Below the pieces are notes generated by a model that was not told where the DNA came from, did not search any database, and saw nothing but the letters and a program-made list of their open reading frames with translations. 64,000 bases of DNA from Brachionus plicatilis (Eukaryota; Rotifera; Eurotatoria; Ploima; Brachionidae), in assembly GCA_010279815.1 (NCBI GenBank), contig QEOQ01000303.1, positions 995,567 to 1,059,566 of the forward strand. Reading direction: 5' to 3'. The position numbers were made by a program, and so were the translations under genes. Shown here piece by piece: positions 1-13,381 of this stretch (position 1 is its first letter; each line of letters starts with the position of its first letter).

Positions 1-232
1 TAAAGATAAAGTTATTAAAAAAAGTTATATTTAAACAGAAATTATGTCATGCTTATCTTGAAAAAAAAAGTAAAAATAAGTAATTATCTAAATTGAATAA
101 CAAATCTATCACAAGTTTAATAACTACTTCAAAAACCTCTAGGGCTTTATTTGATTTGAATTTATTTTTGGGATAAAGAATAAAAAAAGACCTTATTGAA
201 TTAATTTGTTTATTTACAAATAATTCTAAAAA

Positions 233-1075
233 TTAGTAACTGCCACCAAAACCACCTCTTCCACCGCGACCACCTCTAAAACCACCACCACCATTTCCAC
301 CTCTAAAGCCACCACCATTTCCACCTCTAAAACCACCGCCACTTCCTCCTCTAAAACCACCACCACTTCCACCTCGGAATCCTCCTCCGCCTAAAATAAA
401 AATTTTTGAATTTAAATTTACGTCCAATTAAAATTATTTACCTCCACCTCGGCCGCCAAAGCTACCACCTCTTCCTCCAAATCCACCGCCGCGACCACCT
501 CTTGGCCCTCCACGGCCTCCACCAAAACTGCCTCCTCCTCTTTTTTGAACCTTACCGCCTGGTTGCGGTAAAAATCGTTGCAAAGGAATCAGCTTTGCAG
601 GATCAATAAAAAACTTTAATTAAAAAGAAAAGTAAAGGTCTCTTTCTTTTAACTTGATTTACAAAAATTACTTGATCATTCGTTTTAAATGATGCAGATT
701 TGACATTGTCAGTCAGTTTAACTGAGAAATACTAAAAATAACAATAAGAATTAATCATTTTAAAAATTTTCAAATTTGGTAAGTAATCACATAATCTTTG
801 ATCGGTCCAAAAATTTCATCAACTTTTCCAATTTGCTGTTTATTTTCCAGATAAATTGGAGCGTTAAAAAAAGGTACACTGTCTTTGTTTGAGCTTTTTA
901 GGACAATCATGTCTTCACATGGATGCATCAACTCACCGCCTGGCACTACTTGTTCAGGTGGTCCTTGGTCTTCAAAGCGGCGCCCGAAACCTCGGTCGCC
1001 GCCGCCTCCTCTACCACCGCGAAAACCTCCACCTCGACCACCACCTCGACCACCGCCACCTCTAGGAAAACCCAT
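233..1075 (-). CDS. GAR1: GAR1, H/ACA snoRNP subunit 1
   Basis: Core protein of H/ACA small nucleolar ribonucleoproteins, which pseudouridylate rRNA and snRNA in the nucleolus and are part of telomerase RNP in animals. Four exons read from the minus strand: 1075-791, 731-672, 613-442 and 390-233, with GT-AG introns of 51-59 nt, giving 224 aa (the human protein is about 217). The order is an N-terminal Gly/Arg-rich tail (about residues 1-35), the conserved Gar1 beta-barrel core ([43 protein letters not shown], then YFSVKL and [18 protein letters not shown] over the exon 2 and 3 joints), and a long C-terminal RGG tail of repeated FRGG(S/N)GGG units ending in SY. The last intron interrupts the RGG tail and stays in phase. 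The conserved core makes the identity very secure; the tail length is the least certain part. Confidence 0.95.
250..385 (-). repeat. Short tandem coding repeat of the GAR1 RGG tail
   Basis: The last GAR1 exon contains repeated units of about 24 nt encoding GGGFRGG plus one variable residue (S or N). These units expand and contract easily by slippage, so copy number is likely to vary between individuals. Confidence 0.8.
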
Positions 1076-1995
1076 TTTTTATTTTTTATATTTTCGAAAA
1101 ACTCTAAATTTAATTCAACTAAATATTACAAATTCTTAAAATTTGCTTATAATTTAAATGTTAAATTTTTTTTTTATTTTTGTGATCCATGTGCTCCTTT
1201 GAAATTTATGAATTCAATTTTATGTGGATAGACTTTAAATTAAGTTTTTTCAATTTGTACACGCATCTGAAAGCGAATTTTCTATGTCTTTTATTAGAGC
1301 AAAAAATATCTTGAAAATATTTTCATTATTACATTAACAAAATGAAAGATTTAAAGATTTTTTAATGTATTGCTAAAATTTTTAGAAGATTTAATCTAAC
1401 GCAAAATATTGATATTGAATCATTCAAGAAAATCTTGATGTAATCAGAGTTCTAATTCGTAATAAAATTTATAAAACTTGTAAATAGTGAAAATAAGAAA
1501 AGATTTATTTTGTTGCAATGAAAACATTTAATTTTTTATGCTCAGTTTTTTTTTACTAAATATTATATTATTTAATTATAAAATGAATTTTATATATAGG
1601 TAAAATTTGGTATTTTTACACTAAACATCTTTTTTTTTATATAATACAATATTTTAAAAAAATTATAGATTTTTTATTAATTCTGAGTAATTTTTCCTAA
1701 AACCGTTTAGAGGCAACCTTTTGTGAACCGGTTAAAATAAATTATGGGACAATAGAAAGATTGGTATTTTTATTAATGATAAGAGGATACTTTATAATAA
1801 TAAAAAAGAGTTGCTTGTATATTGAATCAAGTACGTGAAAAGATTCTTAAAAGAAATAAAGATACATTTATAAATTACCAAATAAGGTAAAATGAATTTA
1901 AATAAGTTCTAGTTGATAAGTTATTCAAGACGTCAACTAATAATATGACAAATATTAACCAGTTAAAATGTATAACTGATTAACAAAAGCGGTAA

Positions 1996-2182
1996 GCATA
2001 ACTTTTGTTTAAAATCGACTTGATTTTTTTAAATTTAAAAAAATTAAAATCTTTTTTAAAGAAAAGGATAAATTTTTGTATTTTTTATATTTAAATAATT
2101 AAAAAATATATTTTTACTTATAAAAAAGTTTTTAATTTTTTTAAATTTAAAAAAATCAAGTCGATTTAAGCAAAAGTTATGC
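1996..2182. repeat. Inverted repeat, arms of about 54 bp
   Basis: Left arm 1996-2049 begins GCATAACTTTTG and carries ATCGACTTGA. Right arm 2129-2182 is its near-exact reverse complement (one substitution and one indel seen). The 79-bp spacer is AT-rich. This could be a MITE or fold-back element; no flanking target duplication could be picked out. Confidence 0.75.
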
Positions 2183-3143
2183 TAATCGATTTTATTTTAT
2201 CGGTGATTATTAAAAAACGGATAAGTTTTTAACCGGTCGACCAACCCTGAATATTGAAGATAAATATGAATCAAACCAAAATATATCAAATATCGGAACA
2301 AACAGATAGCCGCACTTTACCGAAATTATGCTCATATAAATCGGACTACGAATTACAATTCTATCTCATGTGATTTAAAAAATCATCTTAATTTCGTTCA
2401 AATATGATTTTTAAATTAAAGAATCTTATCTTTCTAATTGATACAGGAATCGTTAATAATAGTTAATTAAAAATTAATTGATTTATTAATTTTCTTTTTA
2501 ATGGAATATTATGCGAAAATTAACTTTTGTTGTGTACAATTTTTTTAAATTTATATTTTTCTAAATCAAATTATCAAAAATCGTCAAACTATATTTGTAT
2601 CTTATTTTTCTTTTTCTCATCATTTATCTTCTTTTTATTCAATTCTTATTAAACCAGTGTTCGTATGTGCATTGTTCATATATGTTCATAATGTTCATAT
2701 GTCAATTTCTATTTTTGATTACTTGCTTCGCCAGAATTGGAGTTAATTGAATAAATAAATAGATCAAAAATTAATAATTTGTTATAAACCAAATACTTAA
2801 ATATTTATTTTTCAAAGTTTCTTCTACAATGTCTAGTATTTTACTCAGTGTTAAATTTTAACGATTTGCTTAAAGCATAAGATAATAGTATTGCATTGTG
2901 AGACTATAGACATTTAAGTTAGCTAGAGTCGATATTGGAGTTATTGAGTATGTTGGAGTAAAAAAAGCGTATTGATTTCTTCTTTTATTTAAAATTTTTC
3001 AATAAAACAGTCAATTTGATAATTATTTTTCTAATTTTCAAATATAAAGATCAAATCAGTAGCAATCAATTTTTAAGCAAGCATGTAAATTACTATTTCA
3101 AATCAAAAGTAATCCAAACAATAGAATCTTAGATATTTCATCA

Positions 3144-3246
3144 GAGTTGTTTAAAAGTCAGAAAATTTAATCCAAGTTCGGACTTTTAAATTTAAAAAAA
3201 AAGTCTGAACTTGGACTAAATTTGAGACATGTGACTTTTAAACGAC
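3144..3246. repeat. Imperfect hairpin of about 100 bp
   Basis: GAGTTGTTTAAAAGTCA at 3144 pairs with TGACTTTTAAACGACTC ending near 3247, and an inner block (TCCAAGTTCGGACTTT) pairs with its complement around 3200-3216. Weaker pairing extends outward to about 3125 and 3265. Likely a small non-autonomous transposon remnant. Confidence 0.65.
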
Positions 3247-4803
3247 TCAGTATTTGATGAATCTTTGGTTTTAAAGAATCACTCAAATTAGTTTCTGATG
3301 TACCTGGTTACAAAAAGAACTGAAGCGCAAATATTTAAAAGAAATTTCGATAAAGAACGACCAACATCAAACACCAAGAACAAAAAAGATGCTTGAAAAA
3401 ATTTCAACAAAAATTCAGGTATTTGCTCGAAATGCGAATGCTTTGTTTGTAAAAAAAATTATGAAAAAAATTAATTATTAAATTTTGGAAAGATGTCTTA
3501 TTAATTTATTGAATTTAATTAGTCAAATTATTTTTTTTTGATAATGAAATGATTTCAGTATTTTTTTGCGTCTAAAAAACACTTTTTTTATAGTTAAGAC
3601 AATTCGGACACAACCACGATTAAATTTTTTTTAAAAAATAAAGAATACAAAGATGTTAGCAGCTCAGTTATTTAAAAACAAAGGGGTATATAGAAATATT
3701 TAGTCGTATTTTATGCCAGAACCTTCGCTCAAAAGGTATCAAAAGAGGAAAAGGAGATGAGTGCCTTGCCGTGTTGGATAGCATGATACAAATTATAATC
3801 TTATTTTATTATTCATCTTATTTTAGATTGTACTAGTTGATCATTTGATAAAATTAAATCTGGAGTATAATTTGTAATATTTCTATTTTTTACATACAAA
3901 CGATCTTTTGAAATCCAACTTTTACACTTGCCAATCATAAATGAAAAATGAATTTTTTTTAAATTAATTTAATTTAATTTTGGCATGTTTTTGTCAATGA
4001 GGCTTATAACTAATGAATACATTTAAACGATATCAATTAAAATATCAATTGAAAATGATTGGTATCAAAGAATCTTTTTTACTAATTAGTTGAAGAAAAA
4101 AGACAAAGTTGGAAATGCTTATATTTTGGCATCTAAAAAATTCAATTAAAATCTTAACCAAGCTTCTCATTATAGTTTAATTAGCCAAATTAATTAAAAA
4201 CACCACCATGAATAAGATCGCTGACTTAAATAGGAGACATTTGAGAGGAACATGATTCGGTGTTGAAGCTTTGAATTCAAATTTGGAAAAAAAAGTCATC
4301 AAAAAAATTAAACAAAACAAGTTTTGTTTATTTTCAATTTTTATCTTGATAGTATTCAGGGCCTTTTATTATAAATTATTTTTTCGCTTGTAATGAGTCT
4401 TGATTAGTACAAAAATACAATACAATAAAAAAAGTTTAACTATTCAAGCATAACTACTCTATGGTTAGGTTGTTGGAAAATATATTGTATTGACTTGGAA
4501 AATCGAAAAAAAGCACTACACACACATATAAATGAAAATTAAAATGATATAAATTTCATTTTTCACTTAATAGCTATCAATTTCTCAAAACATTAATTTA
4601 TTTTTCTCATTTTTTTTCTATTAATTTTAATATGAGAAATATCAGAAATTTAACAAATTTATAAACTTAAACTAAGAACATTCTGGATTTTTTAAAAAGA
4701 TATTTAAACCTAAAAATTAAAAGCTCATTAGTTCTTAAGATTTTTCTAGGAAATGTTATCTGTACACTAAATACAATAATTATAAAAATTTTTTTTTAGA
4801 AAT

Positions 4804-6170
4804 ATGGATTCAAAACAAATAGATATTTACAATAATTTGACTAAATTAAAATGGGCCCAAGAGCCCATGACATTGTTACAGCTCATAGAATCATTAGAGA
4901 TGCCACAAATAGCCAAAATCTCCCGCTCGAATGTGTCCGACTTGAAAGAAAATGATTACTTGCTTCTTCAGTCTGTTTATGATAGATACTTACTTCTTGG
5001 TGCTACACAAAGTCCAGTGTCCAAAAACAACCATGCCTATTTGATTCCTGATTGGTACAGAGCACAATGCAAAATTAAGTCTTCCAATCCCCGAATACAG
5101 AAGCAATACTGGAATTTCCAAGGCGCTACTGAATTGAATCGATTCGATTTGCCCCGTGAAATAAATTTTCTCGTTGAAACTCCACTTTATCAATTTTGGC
5201 AAAAAAATGGTTCAAAAATTGAGTGGAAAAGGGTGGTTGTAAAACGAAACACCAAACTAACAGCGACTAAACTGCAAAATTATTCAGTGGATAATGCTAA
5301 CAGAGGAAATTGTTTTATTCTTGTGGACAAAAAAGGAAATAAATATTTACTACCTTGTGAATTCAATATAAAATTTTCAGTCGAAATCAAACCGGATGAG
5401 TACAACAGCGCTTATTTTGACCATCAGGGTGATTTTTCGTTGCCAGAAGTTATAACCCGATACGAACTGCCAGTTGATGTAAGTTTTGTGCCAAGTTCGG
5501 AACCAGGCTCGGTACCAGCTGCTAAACTGCCCAAAACTCAATTTAAAATTGTATCCCTTGGCATAGCTAAGTCAATCATTGGCGCTATTTTCAATACAAG
5601 TACCAGAAAATTTAGATATATAGAACTATCACCGGCAACTCAAATTAAATTAGCTATTCCAACGTAAAATTTTACAATTTAAATTTAAAAAATTTTTTTA
5701 TGTCACAATTTTTATTTTTTAGCTGTCTACAGCATGGTTTATTAAATCCGAACGCGTCTTTGTCCAAAGAAGAGGAAAATGAGTATACTTTGTATAATAA
5801 GACACGCGAAGCAGCTTTGGGCATGTGTCATAAACAATGTGAGCTTTATAAATTTGAAATGAGAGCTGCGACTGATGAGGAAGTAAAATATTAAAAAATT
5901 TTTTAAAAAGATAAAATTTGAGATCTTTTTTTAATTCAGAGAGACGCAATGATCAAAGTTTACGATGCTGGAATCAAGTACAAAAAAGAGGAAACTGCAC
6001 ATTTAAGGGAAAATTTTTTCCTCGATTTAAAGTCTAAAGAAGCTTTGAATCCAGATGCCAAAATTCCATTTGTTGCTTTAAAAAATATATTTTTACGACC
6101 GAATATTGATGAAGGTGATCCATATGATGATTTTACTCAAGAACAAGAGGAAAATGGCAAGATAAAGTAA
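4804..6170 (+). CDS. CABIT-domain protein similar to the GAREM N-terminus
   Basis: Three exons: 4804-5663, 5723-5882 and 5940-6170 (introns of 59 and 57 nt), joined in frame to 416 aa. The start MDSKQ follows an A at -3. Residues about 10-286 resemble the CABIT domain of GAREM1/2, adaptors that couple receptor tyrosine kinases to ERK via Grb2. The best-matching block is KWAQEPMTLLQLIES followed by MPQIAKI and LKENDYLLLQS, which parallels the first strands of the GAREM CABIT. NCFILVDKKGNKYLLP and YELPVDVSFVP match later GAREM blocks. After the CABIT part, residues about 287-416 are charged and helical (KEEENEYTLYNKTREA, then DAMIKVYDAGIKY). No SAM domain or proline-rich Grb2-binding tail, as in vertebrate GAREM, is seen. 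The CABIT call is strong; orthology to GAREM rather than another CABIT family and the role of the tail are inference. Confidence 0.8.
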
Positions 6171-6435
6171 AAATTTATTTTATAAAAATCTCAAGTTTTT
6201 ACTATTTCTTATTTATAAGTTTTTCACATGACCTAAGTGTTCTACCATCAATGCCTGAAAAGTTGTTGACTGACACTTTGACTGATGTGGAGAATGGAGT
6301 CAAGCAGAAATAGTGTCGAATTTAGAATTTTTATTTTTAGATCAATAGCTTTATATAATTAAATTTTATCATTACATTTTTTATTAATAAATTTAGTGAA
6401 TCGAAATAAAATGCAATTAATTTTTCAAATTTTTA

Positions 6436-7491
6436 TTAAATGTTTTCTAATTTAGTTTTCAATGAATCAATGTCATCTTGTTTTATTAAATTATCATTTG
6501 CGTCTCTTTTTCCCAATATTTGTGGGTCTTCATCAAGATCATCATCGTCATCAGATTCGGGCATTTCGCCTACCATTCTATTCGGGTTAAAATTTTTCGA
6601 AGACAAGTTGAAAAAATCTTTTAGAAAAAATTGTAATTAATTCTAACCAAAATAAAATAAAACACTACCATCCGAGTTTTTATTCAATCGAGACTCTTTT
6701 TCATTTTTTAAAAATTCATTTTGTTTTTGAACAACTTCGGAACCATCCTTGCAACTGGCATACATTATCAACAATTCTTCATTAACTTCATAAAAAGAGT
6801 GACCCCATTTAAATTTTCCAAGCAGAATTTCACCAAACTCTTTCAAACCTTTAAAATTTTAATATTTATTTTTTGAAATAAAAGCAATATTTTGAATACC
6901 CACAATCCAAAAAGCAGCTGCAAAAGCTTCTACACAAGATAACTTGCAAGGGTTTCCGTAATTAATTGGATTTGTGGCAATCAAATATGGAAGAAGTCTC
7001 GGATGTGCACACTTCATTCTTGAAAACGGAGTTTCAGCTAATTTGGCCCAGCTGCAATCCACCACCCCCAGACCACACTGCTCAACAACTTCTCTATCAT
7101 CAGGACCAATGCATTTGGTGGCAACTGGTGTTAGTACTACCCCAGTAAACCGTTGAGTTAACCTTAGTGTTCTGACAAATCCAAGACGAGCCAGTTTTCT
7201 ACCAGAGCATTTTTTTGGATCACATTGAATTAGATCCCACATGGCTAGATCAAAAGGAAATTTATCAAATTCATCTAATTCCTCATTAGATTCATTTTCC
7301 GGACCAGAATCGAGTTCATTGTCGGAATTTTGGATGGCAGAACTAAACGAGTCACTTTCATTCAAAAAACATTCTTCTTTGCTCATCCTAGATGATCTGG
7401 CCTTTCCGCTAGATTTTGACTTGCCATAACCTGATCCTTTACCAGTAGATTTGTTTATTTCAGTTTTAACTTTTCGATTGTTTCGACTCAT
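6436..7491 (-). CDS. TSR3: TSR3, 18S rRNA aminocarboxypropyltransferase
   Basis: Transfers the 3-amino-3-carboxypropyl group of S-adenosylmethionine to the hypermodified pseudouridine of 18S rRNA, a late cytoplasmic step of 40S maturation. Three minus-strand exons: 7491-6900, 6848-6669 and 6617-6436 (introns 51 nt each), giving 317 aa. An N-terminal Ser/Lys-rich and then acidic stretch (about residues 1-75) precedes the catalytic RLI-like/DUF367 region. Matching family motifs are FDLAMWDLIQCDPKKCSGRK, CGLGVVDCSWAKLAETPF, RLLPYLIATNPINYG and LSCVEAFAAAFWIVG, followed after the first intron by LKEFGEILLGKFKWG. The C-terminal exon is acidic (a DDDDD run near 6540) as in other eukaryotic TSR3 tails. 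The gene converges on the CABIT gene, with 265 bp between the two stop codons. Confidence 0.95.
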
Positions 7492-8087
7492 TTTTAAACA
7501 AAATTATCTAAAACAATCAAATTTTGATCAGTAATTTTGTTTTGCCTTATTTTATGAAAAAATTAGATAAAATTAATGATCAAAAGAAGACTAAACTTTT
7601 TAGAAATTAATTGCTCGTTATTTTCTAACAAATAAAAGATGTATTATTTTTTTAGTATTTTTTTTGGAAATTAAATTTTTTTTGAACTCAACTAAGATCT
7701 AGAATTTAACTTCAAAATTAACAAACGATTCTAAATTAACAAATTTTTTATTATTAAAAATAAATTATTTGGTGATCATAGAAAAAAGATAAAATTTAAC
7801 TTGGGTTAATTTAGAGATAAATTACTAGGAAAAGTAAGCTTTTTTTATTTTTCATCAGTCTCAGATTATTTTTATTAAATTGCGGTATTAAAAACGCAAC
7901 AAGCTTTATTTTAATTTTTCTAACAATTTAAAACTAAATTTTCTTTTTGATTTTACAATGAATATATATGTGAAGCAATAATTCGGATTAATCGCTTTTT
8001 TTAAAAAAAAAACTTTTTATTTTTACAACTCTTCAAAAATAACAATTAATAAATAGCGGTTTTAGAGATATTTGTTGCTAACAAAAA
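7492..8087. other. Intergenic interval, no gene seen
   Basis: About 600 bp of AT-rich DNA between the TSR3 start and the stop of the next minus-strand gene. It should carry the TSR3 promoter and the 3' UTR of the neighbouring gene. No structured element was recognised. Confidence 0.6.
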
Positions 8088-9151
8088 TTATCTACTGCTA
8101 TTACTGTCGTATCTTCTACGACTCCGGTAACTCGAGTGATAATGATTCGTAGAATTATTTGACTCATCTTTGTTTGCTTAAAAATAATAAAAAATAAAAA
8201 AAAAAAAAAAATTTTTTTCAAAATACTTGTATTTATAACTTGAACAATAGATCGAAGTTTTTTATTTGGTTGAAAATCATCCTCTTCGTCATCGAGACTA
8301 GCGTCAGTATCGTGTATTATATAATTTTTATCTTCATTTGTTTTATCCTTCGAGTTGTTGCTGTTATTTTTCCAATATTTAGTTTCGCCATTCTTGGACT
8401 GATCTCTATGATATGCGATTCTTGAGCGATAATTAGAATTTACATAAAAATCATTTTTGGTAAGACTTATTGGTTCAGTAATTGGTCGATAAGCATGATC
8501 AAGTTGTTGTAGAATTAAATCAGTATTACTTTGATCTTTAGTTGATTCGCTTTCTTCCAATTTTTCCTTCAAAAGTCGCCTCAAGTCTAAATTATTCAAA
8601 GTTTCTTTTAGATTATAGCTTATCATGTCCGGTTCATATGCTTCATTGGACATGATCCTGGTGCATCGGTCTCGGTATCTTTGGTATTTATTTTTAAATT
8701 CGTCCTGAAATCGCCTGGATTGTATCTCGGAAGCGTCATTTACGGAGGATTTTTTTGACCCATCCAAACTTTCCCACTCTTCTTCGTACCCATATTTTTC
8801 AACTTATTTTTTTGGCAAACATTAACCCAAAATTAAACAAAAATTATTTTTTTTACTTTTTTTATTTAAATTTTCTGTTTTATCATGCTTCGTTTTCAAT
8901 GCTTGTAATCTTAACAATTCTAGTTCGTCGTCTTCGCTTGATTTTTCTTCAGTTTTCTTTTTGGAATTTTGGCATTTTTTCTGAAATTTAGAGGGCTGTA
9001 TATGAAAAAAGTTTAAATAAAAGATTCTTACATTCATGCCTTTTAACAGTTCATTTCTCAAATTTTCCAATTCTAAATCCTGGAAAAAATGTAAGTAAAT
9101 TAAATGTTAACTATTAAAGGGTGCACCTACTCCATCGAGATCGTTTGACAT
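8088..9151 (-). CDS. Uncharacterised charged protein with an RS-like tail
   Basis: Five minus-strand exons join in frame: 9151-9131, 9079-9032, 8995-8857, 8802-8227 and 8176-8088, giving 290 aa. The first two exons are tiny (7 and 16 codons). The protein starts MSNDLDGDLELENLRNELL, then a Lys-rich and acidic segment containing DDELELLRLQALKTKH, then YEEEWESLDG, a helical basic region (FKNKYQRYRDRC), an acidic patch (DDEEDDF) followed by NKKLRS, and a Ser/Arg-rich end (SSYRSRRRYDSNSSR). No enzymatic motif, zinc finger or membrane segment is visible, and I do not recognise the family. The LRLQAL and LRNELLKGM blocks are faintly like short Leu-rich motifs of ZFC3H1/Red1-type nuclear exosome adaptors, but this is weak. 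Composition suggests a nuclear RNA-related protein; that is inference. Splice phases agree at every joint, which supports a real gene. Confidence 0.65.
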
Positions 9152-10211
9152 TGTAATTGATTTTTTATAAAATTCAATATTTCAGTAACTAGAATAAAAT
9201 TGATTTAAGATTTGTACATTTTATAATTTATTTTTTTAGATCGAAAATTAAGCTAAGTGTAGATTCAAAAAATATATATCTTTAATTATAATTTTATATT
9301 TCTATATAGTTGTTACTAGAAAAAAATTGTTTTAAACGAATTGGTTCTATGTTAAAAAAATTAATTCTAAAAAAATTTAAATGAGTATAAAATTATGTTT
9401 CATTTGAAAGTCAGTTTTAACTTAACATTTTAGCATAAATTTAAAAGTGATTTTGGTATTTTTTATTTTCTATTTGTCTGGTTAAAGTAGCTAATTGTAT
9501 CCCAAAATTAATATCAAATTACAATTATCAATGCTAAATTTTTGTTAATTTGGAAATTTTTTTTTTTAAAAATAACCTAAACCACATTATTTAAAAAAAT
9601 ATTCGGTATTGTGAAGTTCAGAATACCAAAGAAAATAAAAAAAAAAAAAAACACAAAAAAATTAAAAAAATCTTTTAACTTTTCGTCATAAGACCAAAAT
9701 TACTACTTAGAAAGAAACATGGTGAAACATACCAAGTTGAATTTACAACCAAATTTTGTTAAAAAAAGAATTTTTTTTTGCTAGCAAATTTGCATTACAA
9801 TTTTAATTGAAAGAGATAATTAATAATAACTATTGAAATTTATCAAAAATAAATTTAAATGCAAAAATCAATAAAAGTTAATTTAATTTTTTTAAATGAT
9901 TGTGAGAAACTGGAAATTTTATGTCTAAAAAAATCAAATTTTTTATTTTAAATTTTATGTGAGTTAAAAAAATACCGCCAATTTTTAAATCATATTTTTT
10001 ACCAGAAACTATTTTCAAATTTCATTGAAAATTATTTTGAATTGAATTTAGTCAAGATAAAGAAATGATTCATATTAAATTTTTTATAAAATTTTATTGA
10101 TTTACATTTATTATTTTTTTATAAAAAAAAATCAGTCATTTAAAATTTTTGATTAAATAAACTAAAAAAAATACATTTTACAAGACATATATTTAGATTT
10201 TGTAAATTAAT
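9152..10211. other. Intergenic interval, no gene seen
   Basis: About 1.06 kb of AT-rich sequence with long A and T runs (e.g. around 9636-9660) between the charged-protein gene and the 3' end of the opsin gene. No ORF of coding quality and no clear repeat. Confidence 0.6.
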
Positions 10212-11291
10212 TTAATTGTTAATTTTGTCTTCATTAGGATCATTTTCATTCAAAAATACAAGTGGCGTTAAAACAACCGATAACTTGGCAAAAACTGGAG
10301 CCGCAGCGGCCAAACTAATCGGTATTCTGTTTGGATCTGCAAAAACTGGCCACAAATAAATGGTGGCATATGGAGACCATTCAATTATGAATAGTATAAT
10401 GATAATTACTATTTTCTTTTTAAAATAAATAAAATTTTTTCCTTGATTTGAAAAAATTAATTGAATAATGGAACAAACCTGAAAACTTTTGTTTATATCT
10501 TTTGAAACAGGCTCATAGTTTTTTCTAGGCCTTATTCGAACGAAAATCATTAGTCCAATCGGCAAAACATAGCAAAAAACAAAACATGATATTATATACG
10601 TAATATAAGCTTTGTCAGGATGCATTAGATCCACTGTGCAACTTGTGTATGTAGGTTCATATGAAATCTTTGACCATCCAAAAAGTGGAGCAGTACTCCA
10701 GAATATTGAAGTTATCCAACCCCAAATAATCATCAATCTCCTTGCTCGAATCTTGTAGCTCTCTATAAATTAAAATTATATTGATTAACACTATTTAGCA
10801 GATAAAAATTTTTATATAATTTTTTAAATTATTACCATAATTTCCAAGGTAAAATCTAAGAAAAATGTCCAGTACTAACATCATTGTTGTGATCATGATA
10901 TTAAATCCAAATAGTAGTGAAACTGATCCATAATAGGTACACCATTGGTCTCCCCATATCCATCTTAAAACAATAATAAAAAAATCCTTTCATTTTAATT
11001 TTTTTAAATTACTTTTGTTTAAAACTTGCCAGACCAGAAAGAGGAAATGCAAAAAAAATTATTCCTAAATTAGTCAGACAAAGATTCGATACCAATGAAT
11101 TAGGATATTTATTTGAATCTTTTAGATAATTTCTGTACAGAATAATTGAATTGATTATTGTTCCAGTGATACCTTTAGGTAATATAATTTCGTTTTAAAT
11201 ATAAAAATTTTAAGGCTCAAATACCAAGAATCATTATGGATGCACCGACTAAATAGTGCTCCCAAGGGTCCATTACTTTTAGATTCAACAT
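10212..11291 (-). CDS. RGR/retinochrome-like opsin (group-4 type)
   Basis: Five minus-strand exons: 11291-11225, 11172-11013, 10963-10836, 10762-10479 and 10415-10212, giving a short 280-aa seven-TM protein. Seen in sequence: the TM3 cysteine in WGDQWCTYYG, TM4 IIWGWITSIFWSTAPLFGWS, an extracellular loop with YEPTYTSCTVD supplying the second disulfide cysteine and a glutamate at the place of bovine Glu181, TM6 EWSPYATIYLWPVFAD and TM7 AAAAPVFAKLS with the retinal-binding lysine. The loop and TM6 are closest to RGR/peropsin/retinochrome opsins, which often work as photoisomerases rather than signalling receptors. The usual DRY triad reads DIF, the NPxxY motif reads TPLVF, and only about a dozen residues follow TM7, so G-protein coupling is doubtful. 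It is head to head with DPCD. An internal ATG seven codons downstream is an alternative start. Opsin identity is strong; the subclass is inference. Confidence 0.88.
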
Positions 11292-11535
11292 TTGAAATTT
11301 TTCAATTCTATATTAACAAATTTTCAATGAAAAAAATCGTATCGAATTATAATAAGAAATATTTAGATGCTCTTTAAATTTAGTTTTATCAAAAGTTTAG
11401 TTGCTATAACACCTACATTTTAATTTGTAAAAAATTCCAATTTTTCAACTATTTAAAGCTTCTTCATATTCTAATTTTAGAACTAAACACCAAGTCGAAT
11501 AGTTTGCATTTTTCGAAATAAGTGCGAAATTAGAT
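11292..11535. promoter_or_regulatory. Shared divergent promoter region, opsin and DPCD
   Basis: Only 244 bp separate the start codons of the opsin (leftward) and DPCD (rightward), so both promoters and both 5' UTRs must lie here. The region is AT-rich; no TATA box in a convincing position was found. Confidence 0.5.

Positions 11536-13381
<1,846 letters not shown>

Larger units (their letters stand above)
1076..4803. other. Gene-free AT-rich interval with two hairpins
   Basis: No ORF with coding character was found between the GAR1 start and the CABIT gene. The interval is AT-rich with many homopolymer runs. It includes two long inverted repeats (1996-2182 and 3144-3246, listed separately) and a short CA-type run near 4515-4530. 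The first few hundred bases should contain the GAR1 promoter and the last few hundred that of the CABIT gene, but no clear core element was seen. Confidence 0.6.

Noticed and set aside
406..1231. Plus-strand ORFs over GAR1 (Pro- and Ser/Thr-rich)
   Set aside because: They are antisense shadows of the Gly/Arg-rich GAR1 exons.
6966..7429. Plus-strand ORFs inside TSR3
   Set aside because: Antisense to well-conserved TSR3 coding sequence; no independent coding evidence.
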